Source: Rhea pennata (lineage: Eukaryota; Chordata; Aves; Rheiformes; Rheidae). From it: a stretch of DNA of 64,000 bases. Numbering within the stretch: the stretch's first letter is position 1; each line of letters begins with the position of its first letter. The translations under genes were made by a program, and so were the position numbers. The stretch is from NCBI RefSeq assembly GCF_028389875.1, contig NC_084663.1, positions 13,344,666-13,408,665 on the forward strand, given 5' to 3'. Below the pieces are notes generated by a model. The model was not told the origin of the DNA. It did not search any database and was given only the letters and a program-made list of their open reading frames with translations. Shown here one piece after another: positions 9,931 through 23,617 of the stretch.

Positions 9931-12900
9931 GACAGGGCTTGCTTCAGTAATCCCTGTAAACACTATTGAGATAAAAATTGACTTTGGCTAGCTTTCTGAG
10001 CAAAGTAACTGAAGTGCATCCCGAGTTCGCAAGAAGTCGTGGACTCCGGTGTCCTTTTCCAGAATCTTACAGCTACCTGTATTTTGGTCATTAACGGAGT
10101 GGGTATTTGCTTCGTTGTTTTGAATATTAAATTAGGTAGACACAGCAACACAGTGCCGTGGTTTGTGAAAGCATTAGGAATTGTAGCAGCTGTGAGGAAG
10201 TCAGTGAATTAATTTCCTATTAGTTGTTAGCTCTTGATGACAGTACGTGCTTTCAGAGTGGGTGAAGAGAGGAGCCCTGAATTGTCCAAACGCAGATAAA
10301 ACAAAGCATTCAGTTTTGTAACAAGTGCTGGTCACTTCTTAAAGAAATATCACATACGGTCTTGGGGCTGCGGATAAACCAAAGGAAGGACTGTATCTTA
10401 ATAGGGCAGTAAGCCCTCCAGAAAGCACAATCTCCGGCACACAGGGTGAATCAACAGGATGAACTGCAGCCTGGAGACTAGTCAAGCAGATCAGGAAAAG
10501 AAGCTTTTTGGCTAGTATAGCCAGTCTGAAATTGTCACCAAGAGAAGGCTTTCTGTTTCTTGAGATCTGAAAGCGCTCTAACTTCCTTTCATTTTTTTGA
10601 ATTAGAAAAAGAGAAAACCCTTGTTTTATGAACCAAGAGGTATTTCTACTGAAGAGTCTCAAACCAACCTTCTTGTTGTAGAATCATTGCCTGGGATTAA
10701 GTTTAGTTTTCCTAATCTGAAAATGTGAATTGGAGAAACAAGGGCAAGGCAGACTCGGAAGAGCCTTGAACAGCGGCATCACACTGTCCAAAATGCAAAG
10801 AACTAATTTGTAGAAATATTTTTGTAGAGTCTGAAAATTAGTTTCCAGAAAGAGTGGATGAAAATATTTATTTCATTGCTCTTGCCAGCATCACTGAACT
10901 TGCATTTATTTGCTGCCTAAGGACACAGAAGGGGAGAGGGCTGTTCAGCAACACTTTTCAGAATTATTAGTTGTTCCACTATTCATAAAGCATAATAAAT
11001 GTTGATTTACATTATCGAAGTTATTACTTGCATCATTTCTTTCTTATCAGTGGATTACATGTTACTAAACATTTAGATAAATACATATTCATGACATGGT
11101 AATAATACCATAAAGTGCCTCTATTCAGGTGTCACTTTATGGTTTCAAAATGTACACGTGAAAACATAGTACTTTCAACTTGCCATTCTTCATTTCTCTA
11201 CCTCCTTCACCCACCTCTCGGGCATTTTGAGAATCGTTTTGTCCTCATTAGGACCTAGCATAAATTCTTCTTGTGCTGTGGGGAGTAATCTCCTAGGGCC
11301 TGTTCTTGGAAAAAAAAACACTGAAAACAAAAAGAAAAAAAAAACAGCTAGTGCACAATTGTGCATTTTATACAAACTTAAACCCCACCAATTTGTTTCG
11401 AGAGGCATCTTCCTTGTATTGCATTCCTGTTACTTAACCACACCTCTTATTCTGTAGATCTTACAAAACTGGAACCTGCTTAACAAGTTCAGTTTGGTCT
11501 TTTATTACCAACAGGCAACTATAGTTTCCTCTCTCTGCTTGCTACAGTTCAGTTCTTACTACTTCTGAGCTTCACCTCCCAAGCTACACACTCCTCTTTG
11601 CACCTTTGATACATTCACTTCTTACTATGCACCTTGCAGAGATCACAACATTGTACGACAGCATTTTGGGTCAAGGGTTTTGTGCAGCAACTTTGCATTT
11701 TTAGGTGCTCACAAATTACTCTCCACAGAATTCTCTCGTGACTCAGGTTGATGACTCATTTTCTAATTAAACTTGTGCGTGTATATATGTTAAAAAACAA
11801 CAACAAAAAAAAACAGACAAGTGCTTTTTCAAGAAGAGTGATGGAATGGACTGTTCTCAATGGGAGATGTAACCTTGCATTCCTGTCAGTGTTCTCAGTG
11901 ATGCAGGCTATTTCTTCCCCTTTTATTTATGGGCTCCATTTTATAGCTTGCTATTGCTTTGATCTGCCAGTTTTCAGATAATGTCTAATGAGATACACGT
12001 CAGAAGTGACTAGTTTCTAACAAAATTGACAGCCTTTAAATGTTAATTTTAAATATGCTTAGATATTGCAGTAACGTGAAATTAGGCTACACAGGACCCA
12101 ATTGCCTTTCATTAAAGCAAAATAATTCAGTGTTCAGTGCACAAAAGATAGAAGCTTCCTAAGAGTGAAATCCCAAAATGGGAAATGTACTGGGCAGCAA
12201 TGATAACAAAATGTGCAAGTGATATTACAAAGTTCTGATCAGGCCATGCAAAAAGCATGCACAGTGAATCATGAAATAATTTGCTTTAGCAAGCAAAGGG
12301 ACAACAGCTACTGCAAATAGACACCATAGGGCTTTTATCTCCCATTGCGTCATCTTCTTACCAAATTCAAGCTGTCCAGTGTTCTGGCCCTACCGATCTG
12401 AAAAGTCAATTTTCTTCCCTATGATCTCCATAACAGAATACAACTTTGTTGATCAAAGTGGGAACTTGTAGATATGAAAGACAGATCTTTCACTTCACTA
12501 GCAGGCATCTGCAGAGCTCAGTTGCACAGGAAAGCACTGAACTAACAACCCTCCTTATTAGAGCCCCAGAAGTGCAAACATTTACGTGCGTGCTTAACTC
12601 TGCGTGTGAATAGCCGCATTGAGCCTCCTATGGCTGCTTATATGCATAAGTTACTCACAGAACTGTTTGCAGGATTTAAGCCAAAATGCAAAACTAATCT
12701 CTTAACTTGGCTTCATTACAGTAAGTTCTTCATGAAGATACACTGTATTTTCAGTGGCCTACGAAGGAGAGTCGGTCTACTGGTTAAAGAAGTCAGGAGT
12801 TACAGTAACAACAATCAAGCTTCATTAATAGAGCAAAACAGAAAATGCTTTCAGCTAGGTCTCTTCAAGGGAATATATTTTATCCCAGAAGTTCAGGTTG

Positions 12901-14499
12901 TTTCTCTATGTGCTCCAGTCTAACAAGATTTTATTCACTCAGTAACTGTATTAAGACCAGGAATGCTAAGCTTTTGCCACATACAGACTTAGAGGTGGTA
13001 AAGTTCAGCATTTGGGACAGCTCTTGAGGGTGACTGGGGATACTGCAGTATCACAGCAGAGAAAAAAAGTGGGATTTTCCAGCTTTAACTGAGGGCCAAA
13101 CACAGGACACTCAACAAACAAGTGCTTTGATTTAGTGCTTGTGCTGAAACAGTCACAAAAGTCATGTCAGAAAGAGCGTGGCCTTTAATGGAGATTATTT
13201 AAGATTATTACTAACCACTTCACAGACTTTCTAACTATCATAACAGGCATAAAATATGCTGAGGGCTCCAGAAGGCCTGCCAGTACATTGCACTGGTTTG
13301 CCCTAGCTATGCTGGGTCCCATTTAATGCATTCCTTGCATTTAACCCTGCTTTTTAGTCCATACAGCATAAGCTACTGTGTTAATTCCTCAGGTAACATT
13401 TAAAGAACGTTTGAAGATTGTGCAAAAGACCCTTCTTTGGTGAAGGGCCACAGCAATTGCATCTTGCTTATATAGATGAGGTGCTACTTCTCCTCCCTCA
13501 AACATATTTATTAAGGCTGAAAATGATAATTGCATGCAAACGTATAGGTTTACGTATTCACTCAATTACATCAGATTTTCATTATCCAAAGTCCTTAACT
13601 CCTTGCTCTTCTTTCTTCTCCTCACACTCTCCTTTTTAGTTTATTTTCTTTAATAATTTTTCTCCACTGTAACCATCTCTTTGCTCAGGGGCCCTCTAGT
13701 TTTCTCTCTTTGGCTGCAACATGTCAGGTGTTATGCTATAGGAAGAGCTTCATCATTCGGAGCTACTCATGCTATGGGAAAATGCTAGTTGACTAGATCG
13801 CCAGCTAGAGACCCCTTATTTCCAGCCTGAACCTACCGGGAACCCTATGATACAGGAAATGTACTTATCCACAGCTTATTAGAAAGTTTTATTGCACACT
13901 GTCATTTTAAATAATTTTTAAACTTACGGTTTGCACTTATGTTACTATAAAAAGCCCTCAGACAGTGAATCCCCTTGCCTTTGGGCTTGTATCTATCAAC
14001 CCCATCTCATATTTGTCAGTTCTGTTGTGTTACTCTGGTTCAGTCCAAGGCAGCTAGGTTAATATTGTTCTCCAGTTTTACACGCGTCAGGAGAGCTGAT
14101 GGCTGCAATGAACGTGTATATAAAATTGCACACCGTTAGAAGATTGTTGACACCAGATATTGTGATAAAACTTTGAGAAAGAGAGAGCCAGAGCTTCTGG
14201 ATGTATGTCTAAATGATAACATCCCAGACACAGCTAGGCTCAGAAGTCAAAATCAGCTGTGCACTGTAGCTCAACTGGGTAATGGGCAGAGGCTTAGAGC
14301 ACAGGATTTTTCTGTATCAGGGTTTTGGGGAGATTTTCTTTGCAAGTCTACACATGTGCCACATAGTTCATCCTTAAAGAAAGGGCAGTAGCATGTTTCA
14401 CAAGTGTCTTAAACCTTCACATTCAGAGCATTAAGGGAAAAGAAAGAAGGGATCCTTTCACGGGAATGCTGTCCAAATAAGCGGTTCCCCTTGCAGAAC
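9931..14499. other. Intergenic DNA, no gene recognised
   Basis: AT-rich, with no recognisable exon. It holds the 11-bp inverted repeat at 11107-11143. Open frames at 12606-12923 plus and 10339-10662 minus have no recognisable domain. Confidence 0.6.
11107..11143. repeat. 11-bp perfect inverted repeat with 15-nt loop
   Basis: The arms are ACCATAAAGTG (11107-11117) and CACTTTATGGT (11133-11143). Pairing stops immediately outside the arms. It may be a decayed palindromic transposon end or chance. Confidence 0.6.
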
Positions 14500-15830
14500 T
14501 AAAATACTTTTGATTCAGCTCCTCTCATTCTCCTCTACTTCAGCCCTTGCTCTACCGTAGAGATCTTAAATCATTGCACAGTGTAAATGCACTGTCTTCC
14601 CCCTTCGATTGACCTTTTCCAAACCTCGTCTTTCTCCATCAGATGCACATAGATTTTTCTTTTCTCCTCAAGTTTCTCTGCTTGCCCTTGCAATTCCATC
14701 CCAACTCTGCTCTTCACCTTGCTCCCTTCTTTCGCTCTTCCCCTTAAAGCTGTTTTCTCCTCACAATACAATCTACAGTATGTGTGGGGAGGTAAGGAGT
14801 GTTAGAGCTTTTAGTCTCCCAAATCATTTGATATTTGTTTTTCACCTCTATACTCACTTTTTATGTTCATCTCCAGCAATTTCATTTGAGGCTCTCCAGT
14901 TTGGCTCATCTCTCTTAAGCTCTGTGAAAGCAGTCCCTGATGTTTTCAGACATATCAAATGCTGGATCCTTTTCCTCCGCTCTCTTTCTTGAAAATTCTT
15001 CCCGTGGCTGGTCCTTTTTTCTGGTTTTTCTCCTATCTGTTTAATCCTTTCTGTGTATTTCAAGATTTCTCCACCACCACCACACCTCATAGCAGCATGT
15101 CTACCCTGTATAGTCTCCTTTAACAAACTCTAGTAGCATCACACAGACCTGCTCTAATAATCCCTATTTGTCTCCTCCTGCACAAACCAAGGTGTTACTG
15201 TTTCTTTCTCTTCATAGTTCCCTGGGCACTAGTTCAAACTCCATTTGGCTTAAACAAGTCATTTCTCCTCCAGTTTTCTTCTAGCACCCACTTTTCCCAT
15301 CACCGTGGTTGCTGCCACCAGCTGTCACTGATGCCTGTTCCCTTCCACTTCCACTTCTCTAGATGCTCTGATTCAGAGTAGACAGATCTTGCAGATCTCA
15401 TCTGATAAGCATCAAAGCTTGATCTGAGAATTGTTGTCCATCTTGCATCTCATTTCACCTTCACAAATTAAATCTCGTCTTGCTTGTACCCATGAGAGAA
15501 CAGCTGCCCTCTAGGCTTTTCCAAGTCTCTTCATTCTTCTATTCTCATCTTTCCTCTTGCTGTGCAACTACACAATTACATGTCTTCAGCTTCTGGGTCC
15601 TCCACGGTCTCACTTTCATCATGAGATGTAAATTTTTGCATGACTGACCTGTTGTGTCAGCCTTCACTGTCCTCTCCAATTTTTAAGGCCAACCTTATGA
15701 TTTCTTCCATGCTGCCCCTCAGGCTTGCGAGTTTTCTCCATGATCCTTCCACAGCCGTTTCACTATTGCTTATACCTCTCCTTAAAGAGCTTTCCTTCAC
15801 CATGACGCTTAAAAAAAATCACTGTTGTCC
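14500..15830. other. Pyrimidine-rich (plus strand) 1.3-kb block
   Basis: The plus strand is strongly enriched in C and T over this block (about three quarters in the line at 14701-14760), with many TCTCC, TTCTC and CCTTCC words and a CCA run near 15072. The complementary purine bias makes lysine-, arginine- and glutamate-rich open frames on the minus strand (14854-15126, 14571-14771); these are read as composition artefacts. No repeat family was recognised. Confidence 0.5.
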
Positions 15831-16077
15831 GGCCTGCAGATACTTCATGACTATTTGCTACCACAGAGCAGGATTAAGAGCTCTGCACGCTCCCATCTCT
15901 GGCTCCAGGGAGGGGTTTTGCTTTGTACAGCCTCTAACACAACAGGTCCTGGATGAGAAGCCTGAGAGAGGTCCCTAAGCAGCACGTAACAAAAGCTGCA
16001 CCTCAAGCAAGCAAATGCCTTAAAAGCTTTCCAGGTCCCACATGACAAGATAAAGACCAAGACCAAGTGGGCAAAGT

Positions 16078-16090
16078 GGCGGCGGCGGCG
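16078..16090 (+). repeat. Short GGC trinucleotide run
   Basis: About four to five GGC units (GGCGGCGGCGGCG), conspicuous in AT-rich surroundings. No coding context recognised. Confidence 0.75.
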
Positions 16091-19000
16091 ATTTGCAGGG
16101 CAAAGATGGAACAATTAGCAGGGAATCATTAGCAAAAATGCTACCTCACTTTGAGGAGATGAGTAAGTGCAGTATAAGGGACATTTTTAAGCTAGCCTGG
16201 CCCCAAACACAGCAGTGAGACGGTTGTTTTCTTTAACCTGCTGAGCCCTGAAGCCCTCCACTGGCCAAGGGTGAGTTACCGTACACAGGGAGCGAGGAGG
16301 AGGGATCAGTCTCTCTCCATTCAGAAGCACTGTTTGGACCACTGAAGCTGTCTTTCATCCATACACGTACCAGCTAATTATCTTTTAATTTCTAAAGTAA
16401 GCTTGTTTAACTACAATTATGAGTAAAAAGGGGCACTCCACAGAAATGAGTGGATAGACTATTGAAAGATCCCATTTTAACAGCTAACTGGAACTATCCT
16501 TCCCCTACTGCAAGACTCTGCTCCGGCTTTCTAAGCACCCAGCACTCCTCCGCTCTACTTACTCCCCTGCTCATACCTTCCTGCCCACTTCTGTGTTAGT
16601 GATTTACAAGCAAGGTCAGAGAAGCAGCTCTTTACTACAGCTAAATAAATAAACAAACATTTTCCCAGACATGCTCAATAATATATGGAAGCTGAGAAAC
16701 AGCAGACCATGACCCAGCTGAAGCCAGTCAGCCCACATTCCCATCCGAGCCAAGAGACGTGTGTTCAAAGCACATGGTTGCTTTGGGAAGGTATGCAGCT
16801 TTTGATTCACAAGCTCCTGCTGAGTCCACGAGCTCCTGCAAAGCTAAAGAAATCCCTTTTTAGGTAATAATGCTCTAGAAAAACATGAAGATATTAAGAA
16901 AAAAATCACTGTACAATCATTTCAGGCATTTACACTTTGCAGTTAAACTGTGTTTAGGAGTATGCTATCTCTGCTGTCTCCAGTTTAGAGCTGTGTGGTT
17001 GAGAAATGATACCAGTTTAAAATGAGTATAAATAAATGCTATTAACATACAGCATATAAACTTCCTATACTTACTGTGAAACAAGTTAAATAACTTAAGA
17101 AGTTGTTATGCACAAAATACACTATATTCCCACTACGACCAAAACATCAAACCCAGGAAAGTCCGAAAGCCCTATCCAGCTGTGACCTCAGTGCTCCTTC
17201 TTAAGCGCTTGTTTTCCAAAAAGGCCTGACACCATTTGGAAGATGACAGATCTGTTCTCTGAGAAATCTCTTTTCAACGGCAAGCGGGAGATACTGGCCA
17301 AGTTTGACTCGTAGCAGCGGTGCGTCCATGTGGTGGAACTCTCCCCCTTCTGGTTGGTGTTAGGATTCCTTCAGGGAACATGACCCAGCTTCACTTTACC
17401 CACCCTGCCCTCAGTTCCTGCAGCCTGATATCTTACTTTTACTCATGAGTAGGTCCATAACTTACCATCAAGCCATCCTGCTGCAATGCAACCCCTCCAA
17501 TCACCTATTGGTCCTGCTTGGCTCATACACACCAAAATTGCCACAACAAATTTCCCTTTCTAATTTGGCTGAGGCAAATGACAGTGCGAGGCCATGAACC
17601 ATTATTGGACAGCTTTTAATCCCCTACATCTCTCTCTCAAAAACAGCTCTGATGGGTGGCCAGGGAAGGACAGCTACTAGCAGAAAAAAAGATTCTAATG
17701 TCAGATCATGAACTTGCGAGGACTGTTTAAGGTATCAAAAACTGCAGACAGGTTTGAGAAAAAGGCACTTGCACTTCTGAAATTACTCCATTCTCACCCA
17801 TCGTATCTGATGCCATACCTGCTTAAACAAACATTACCATGCTGGCCAGCAAGATGTGAGACTAAGAACATTCAATCGAAAGCAACCAACTGGGTGGCTA
17901 AAAGGATGAGGAAAAATAACAAATGCAGATACATGATTTAGTCAAGATGAAATTCAACACCACAGAATATTGTTGTGATTGTAGTTACTTAGTAAGAACT
18001 ATGTGAAAAAAGCTACTAACCTGGCAGCAGTCAGGGGGAGGAAAAAAAAAGCAAGTTACAAGAAGATGTTGAGTCTCAAAAGAAGGTGGGAGGAAGAGAG
18101 CTGGGAACATCCAACACCACCAACCACCAGAGCAAGGGTGTCCCATGTGCACAGCAGTGGCATAAACTGAAGCTCTGAATGACTGTCCACATTACTAGCT
18201 TCTTGGACAACAGGACTACTTCACTTCATAACCCCCTGTAACAGGTTACACAGTCAGTCAGCCACTGTATACCCAAGAGGTATCACTAGCCAGTTCAGTC
18301 TGTCAAGCTGCAAGTATTTCTCTTATCAGAGGGAAGGGAGAAGAGGCAGTACTTCCTCAGTTTAATATATTAAACTAACCAAACATAGCTGCTCAGCAAA
18401 TCAGACTTCAGTCTGACTGTAACAAAATCCAGGTAGGGCTGTGCATTTATTACTGCCTAAGGCACTGGATTGCCTTAGTTAACATATTTCCATCCGCGTA
18501 TTAAAACTTACGAACTCACTAATTTCAAACAACTTGCTGCATTATAAAGGCAGTTTGTATTCATAATTACTGTTACTTACTCAAATCATTTTGAAAGGTT
18601 AAAATTGAAAAAAAAAATCAGTTAAGACTGAAAAATTACCTGTAAGATTTTTCTGTCTTGGCGCGTTCATCAGTTTTCCCAAAAATGTACCAGCCAGTGT
18701 TGGCTTGTTTCCGTACAGATTGTGCTTTCATTTGTTAACTGCCAGAAGTTTTTTGACAGGTTAAGAATAAGATAGGGATGCAAAGTAGTTGCAATATAGG
18801 TGTCAAGTTTATGAATTCAAAACAAATTGTTGTAAGTACTACTTAAACATCTATGATCATATTTTGCTTAATTTATTTCTTCTGTCAAAAATCATAATAC
18901 TGAATTCTTACATTTTTGCACACGCTCCCCTGAGAGCAAACTGATCTTTAGTACCCCGGTTCCCGTTGAATGCCCCTCTCGGGCAACAGCCCTGCCCTTC

Positions 19001-21594
19001 TGTCCTTCCCACTGGGCAGAAGGGCGTCATTCACCTCCTCGGAGATGCTGCCCTTCCACTCCCAACCTCACTACTACTCCGCCTCCGGATCCAGCTGCAT
19101 TTGCTGCATGTAAGGCCTTTCACGCCAGTGTTGTGTAAGCCAGCAAGTCAGCTACTAAACTCAAATAGGGTTTTCAAAGTTCTTTTTATTCATTTATTCC
19201 TCCTCTGCAAGTACAAATCAACATAACAAAAAGCCTTTATGCCTGGGTCATTATACCTTATATCCTTCCCAGTGCTCGTAAGCTTTTCTTAACCCAGCTA
19301 AACTGCCAAATCAGACTGGGAGGAGTAGTCTTGTTTGCTGTACACCGTGGATGCTGACAATCCATCCCCTTCTTCTTCCAGCCAGAAGGTCTAAGGTTCA
19401 GCTCCTGTTTCTTCTGTGATTTAGCAGTACAAAGAATTAATGTTTTCAGATTGCAAATAATAATAAAGCATCTTTTATACTGTTTTCTCCTGGACTCCAG
19501 TGTTATGATCTTTACTTTTACCAGGTTATTTCTCTGCTTTAACAATCATAATTGCTCTGACCAAGTGTCAGAATTGCCCAACTATCTTGCATAAAGTAGA
19601 TACATTAATCAGGAGCTGAATAAATTATGAATGGCTACGACTGGGTTTGAGGTGGCTTGCCTGCCATGGGCCACAGAATCGCAACGGATCTCTCCCAATC
19701 TTCTCCCACTCGTGCAGCCATCTTAACTCGATCTTCAGGCACAGGGAACAGCAGACGCGCCAAGGTACAGGCACTGCCTAGCTCTTTCTCTGCAGCCCAA
19801 AGCCCACTCTAGGCTCTAAAGAAAGTGGCTTTAAATACTGGACAACTCTCCTTCCATCTTCCCCAAATAATACAGGAACAGCCATCTGTTGCTAACAGTA
19901 CAATATTATCAAATATGTGAGAAGCACATGAAATAAATGAGATACATTGCATTAAGTGACCTTGATATAAACTATTTCCACAGCAATGGTAATATTACTT
20001 GAAAAACATGAAATTTTTAGTTACTATATATTAAAGCATACGTCACCACTTCATACAAATGCTGTGTGGCACAGTGGGAATTACAACTTCCAACACGTAG
20101 TTTAATGCTCACATGCAAATACACAAGTGTTCAAGTGTCAGAACACTCAGCTTAAAGACAGTATCATCCAGAGCTAAATGCAAGTACTCCAGCAGCCGGG
20201 AGTTCGCGTACTGCCCAGCCACTATGCTGTCTAAATTGCTGTTTATCTGCATTCACTCTTTTAGTGATTTGTTTCCAAACAAATCCAGGACTTCAATATA
20301 CAAGAAACCCCAGAAGCAATCTTTCCAGATTTCTCATAGCAACTGCACAGAACAAAGTTAGAAACTTCTTTAAAGAAATTTGCATGAAAATACTACAGAC
20401 TTCACTAATAGACAAATAAGAAGTAATGTTCTACTGAGTCACTAAGAAGTAGGAAACAACTCGCCAAATCAGTACAACAAAACCTAAAAATGCCACTAAC
20501 TAGAAATAGCCAATGAAGTTAGCAGTGGCCAGCTTCCTTCCATGACTCAAGGGTATTTACATTTCCAAATCATAGAGAACTTTAATTTTTCTCTTCATGT
20601 GACATTCAGTGACTGTTTTGTTCAATATTAGCACAGTTAGACCATTTAATAAGTATAATACCCAATGAACATACAAGCCAGTGCAGTGGTTATCAATAAA
20701 AATAGCTTGGCTGAACAGTGTGACTGGTTTTTGAGCTACGGTGATCAGCTGTGCATCTGATCAAAGCTGCAGTTTTGAGAGCGAAGTTGAAGACTGCTTT
20801 GGGGGAAAAGAGCACAAAAGACTGCAGCTGAACGAATGAAAGAATATTCTACCATGGATTTCAATACATATTAAAAAGATTACTTGGTCTAGATCTGTAT
20901 TCACTGTTAATTTGCAAACTGCAATAGAATATTCTAAACCCCTCTGATTCAATTTCAGTTAAACCACAGCAAAGAAATGTTCACTTTTTTGAAGCAGCAG
21001 CTGATAGACTGGGTAACACTCTACAGTTATGATGGGGAATCACCCAGCATACAGCCCCCAGCCATGCATACAACTCTGTACCAACCACAAATGTGAATCT
21101 AGAAAGTAATGACATAGTGCAGCTTATGCTTTACACTTAAATCTGTCAGTTTACCTGAAATGAAAAAAATAGGTGAAACTATGTCACTTGGATGAATATA
21201 AGCAGATAACAGTGAGTTGTTAAACAGGTCAAAGGACACAAAGGTCAATACAGGACAATCTGAGTTTCATACTGCTGAAACAAACAAAACCTGAGATTTT
21301 CTACAGTGAACAATCTGAAATACTATACAAAATCCAGGCAAATCTAAGAAAAAAATATAAACCTGAAGGTACTGTAATTATATGTTTTCCAGATGGCCTT
21401 TCTATATCACAGACACGTTTTTGTCAGCCATTGCTCTAAGTGAAATGCAAATATGAAAATTGGAGTATCTACAATCTGTACACTTTTCTACTAGAAAAAT
21501 ATGGAAATGACCCTTTAATTATACATCTAAACTGTATTTGGAAATTTTCTTTATAGCTTTATAACAATTTGGACTGTTCCAGTGACACTGACAG

Positions 21595-21607
21595 CACGTG
21601 ACGCATT
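21595..21607. promoter_or_regulatory. E-box overlapping a TGACGCA (CRE/AP-1-like) site
   Basis: CACGTG at 21595-21600 overlaps TGACGCA at 21599-21605 on a local CpG-bearing patch just past the predicted 3' end of PTPN12; GCACGCGC follows at about 21663-21670. The motifs are short, so function is a guess. Confidence 0.25.
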
Positions 21608-21779
21608 ACAAAAATGCGAGAGGTCCTTAGGAGGGTGGCAGTCAGAGCTAACCTTCTTCAACGCACGCGCAGGGGAACAAAGTTCAGGCCCCCTCTGCTC
21701 TGCCAACTGCACGACATTACAGCTATCTATCCGAACTGCTTACAAAGCAGGCAGCCAGATGATAGATGTTAGCCCAACT

Positions 21780-23555
21780 TGCACGTACCACTGAGAAATT
21801 TATTAAGCATAATTGCAAAACCATATCCATGGCAAGTTAAGGTATTGTAGAGCGTTCAGTTCCTTCAGAGAGCTCTCCAGCTAGGCAGCTTGTAGTATGT
21901 GTCAAATGCAGGCCAATTACTCCACAGTCAAAGACAGTAATTGCAGGCTGTGTACCTCGTGGGAGTTTCAACGAGGCAGATATCTGAGTGTAAGTCTCCC
22001 TTAGCAGACAAGCCCTAACGTTACCTGTAGTCGATAACACCTCATCTTTCCCTGGCTAAAGTTCAGATTAATAGGTAGTTCCACACATGGGTAAATTCAC
22101 TATTTGAAATAAATATTTCTCCTCTAAACATTCATCTTTACTTTTCTGGCATTATTGCTAGCCAGAATTTCTTAAGTAGTTACTGAAAATAAATTCCAGA
22201 GAGTCAATATATTTTTTTGTACTAGATCTATAAACTAAGACTTACTGCCACCCTTCACACTATTTTAGTTTGCTTCTGAATACGTTTTTTTCATAAGAGT
22301 AAAAACACCCATAAAGAGATTTTGGAGTTTCTTTAATTTAAAGATTCTATTACAGAAAATTTTAAGCGAAGAATCCTTATAAGGATTAACTCTTGGCATA
22401 ATAAATTGCCAAGGTACAGTGTAGCTGCAGGGGCTCTGTGTGAACCTTCATATAAATTGCTTTCTTACATACACACTTGCTGAACAACAGAGATTTATCA
22501 GTGTGAGAGAAGACAGTGGTATTTAAACAGTCCTTTTACCAACGTGTCCTGGTTTACCCAAATTAGAAATGCACCATATTAAAATTGTAAAACACTTATT
22601 ACAGAAAGTTACTAGAGATAAATTTTCCACAGATTGCCACTGATGAAACATTAAGATGAGAACTGAGGAGTGTTGGTTATGCAGAATGGTTTCTCTTTTA
22701 CTGGCAGGTCAAATATACTAGAAACATACAAATATTTTTGATAATCTAATTCCAGATGAAGTCGAAACACTGAAGTAACATACACAGGCTAAGAGAATTC
22801 AATATTGTTCCAAGGCACTTACTGAATCTCCATGATTAGATGAAAACCAGAACAAATTAGGTCTGACAATTAAACAGTATATAATATAAAAATAACCTTT
22901 TGCTTACAATTTACAAAATGTATTACAATCTTTATCTCTGCTAACCTGCAATTCTGGCTGTGTGTGTCCAGCAATTTTTGTAAAAAACCCCAGAAACTAT
23001 TTTCTAAAACTTCAGGGCAAATAATTTACAAATAAGGTACACAAAAATTTAGACCATGCAGAGATTTCTTACATCTTCTGTTAATATTTTATGATTGCAA
23101 CTTTATCAAATTATATACTTACTTGCCCTGTACATATACAAAATAATGCATACATGGTAATCAAACATTAGCAAAAAGTAGTCCATAAACACAATCTGTC
23201 AAAAGTATTACTATATTAACATATGTCTACAAGCAGCGTGTAACAGGGTTAAAAGACATTAAGGCAATAATACTTGAAGTTACAAAATCAATCATATGTA
23301 ATACTTTCTCCTAAGTGTAATAAGGCAGGTAGATGGCCCCAGCAAAAAGTTAAGTTGTAATACTGGAATCCACTGTTGTGAACCATGTTTAAGGTTTTAT
23401 GTGGGATGTACTGTAGAAGTGTACCATTTTGCAGTTAGATCTACACTGCTCTGCGTTAGTTGCCCCTGAAGGAGTGGAACACTATTTTTCTAATTCTCAG
23501 CGGCATTTGAGTTTTCCAGTATAGTTTATTGACAGTATGTCCATTGGTTCTTGGA
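21780..23555 (-). other. PTPN12: PTPN12 3' untranslated region (end approximate)
   Basis: Follows the stop codon at 23556-23558 on the minus strand. Scanning the minus strand for AATAAA gives one copy only 26 nt after the stop (23525-23530, probably too early to be the main site) and the next at 21799-21804. An ATTAAA lies at 22332-22337. The 3' end is therefore most likely near 21780 (about 1.77 kb of UTR) or near 22310 (about 1.25 kb). The sequence is AT-rich without a competing gene. Confidence 0.5.
21799..21804 (-). terminator. PTPN12: Candidate polyadenylation signal AATAAA of PTPN12
   Basis: TTTATT on the plus strand, that is AATAAA on the minus strand, is the first canonical hexamer after the very early copy at 23525-23530. 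The weaker ATTAAA at 22332-22337 is the alternative. Confidence 0.4.
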
Positions 23556-23617
23556 TCATGTCCATTCTGAAGGTGGCTCTCTTGGTCCTCTTGGCTTTCC
23601 ACAGCGGTTACCAAAAC
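23556..23617 (-). CDS. PTPN12: PTPN12 terminal coding exon, residues 769-788 and stop
   Basis: 62 nt of coding, enters in phase 1; acceptor TTCCGTTAG. Encodes [20 protein letters not shown] then TGA at 23556-23558. This is exactly the C-terminal homology tail shared by PEST-type phosphatases, which docks on PSTPIP1 and related F-BAR proteins. It differs from human by only K to R and D to E. Confidence 0.98.

Larger units (their letters stand above)
15831..21779. other. Intergenic DNA downstream of PTPN12, no gene recognised
   Basis: No conserved exon seen. There are two locally GC-richer patches: 18930-19130 (several CpGs) and 21580-21720 (E-box CACGTG at 21595-21600 followed by TGACGCA). 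A GGC microsatellite of about five units lies at 16078-16090. Confidence 0.6.

Noticed and set aside
9654..9969. Overlapping frames on both strands in the intergenic CpG patch as a gene
   Set aside because: Frames on both strands at once and Arg/Pro-rich content are typical of CpG-rich DNA; no splice or homology support.
14854..15126. Lys/Arg/Glu-rich minus-strand frame
   Set aside because: Produced by the purine bias of the complementary strand of the pyrimidine block; no domain.
23525..23530. AATAAA 26 nt after the PTPN12 stop as the main poly(A) signal
   Set aside because: Would leave an almost absent 3' UTR, unlike the family; kept only as a possible minor site.
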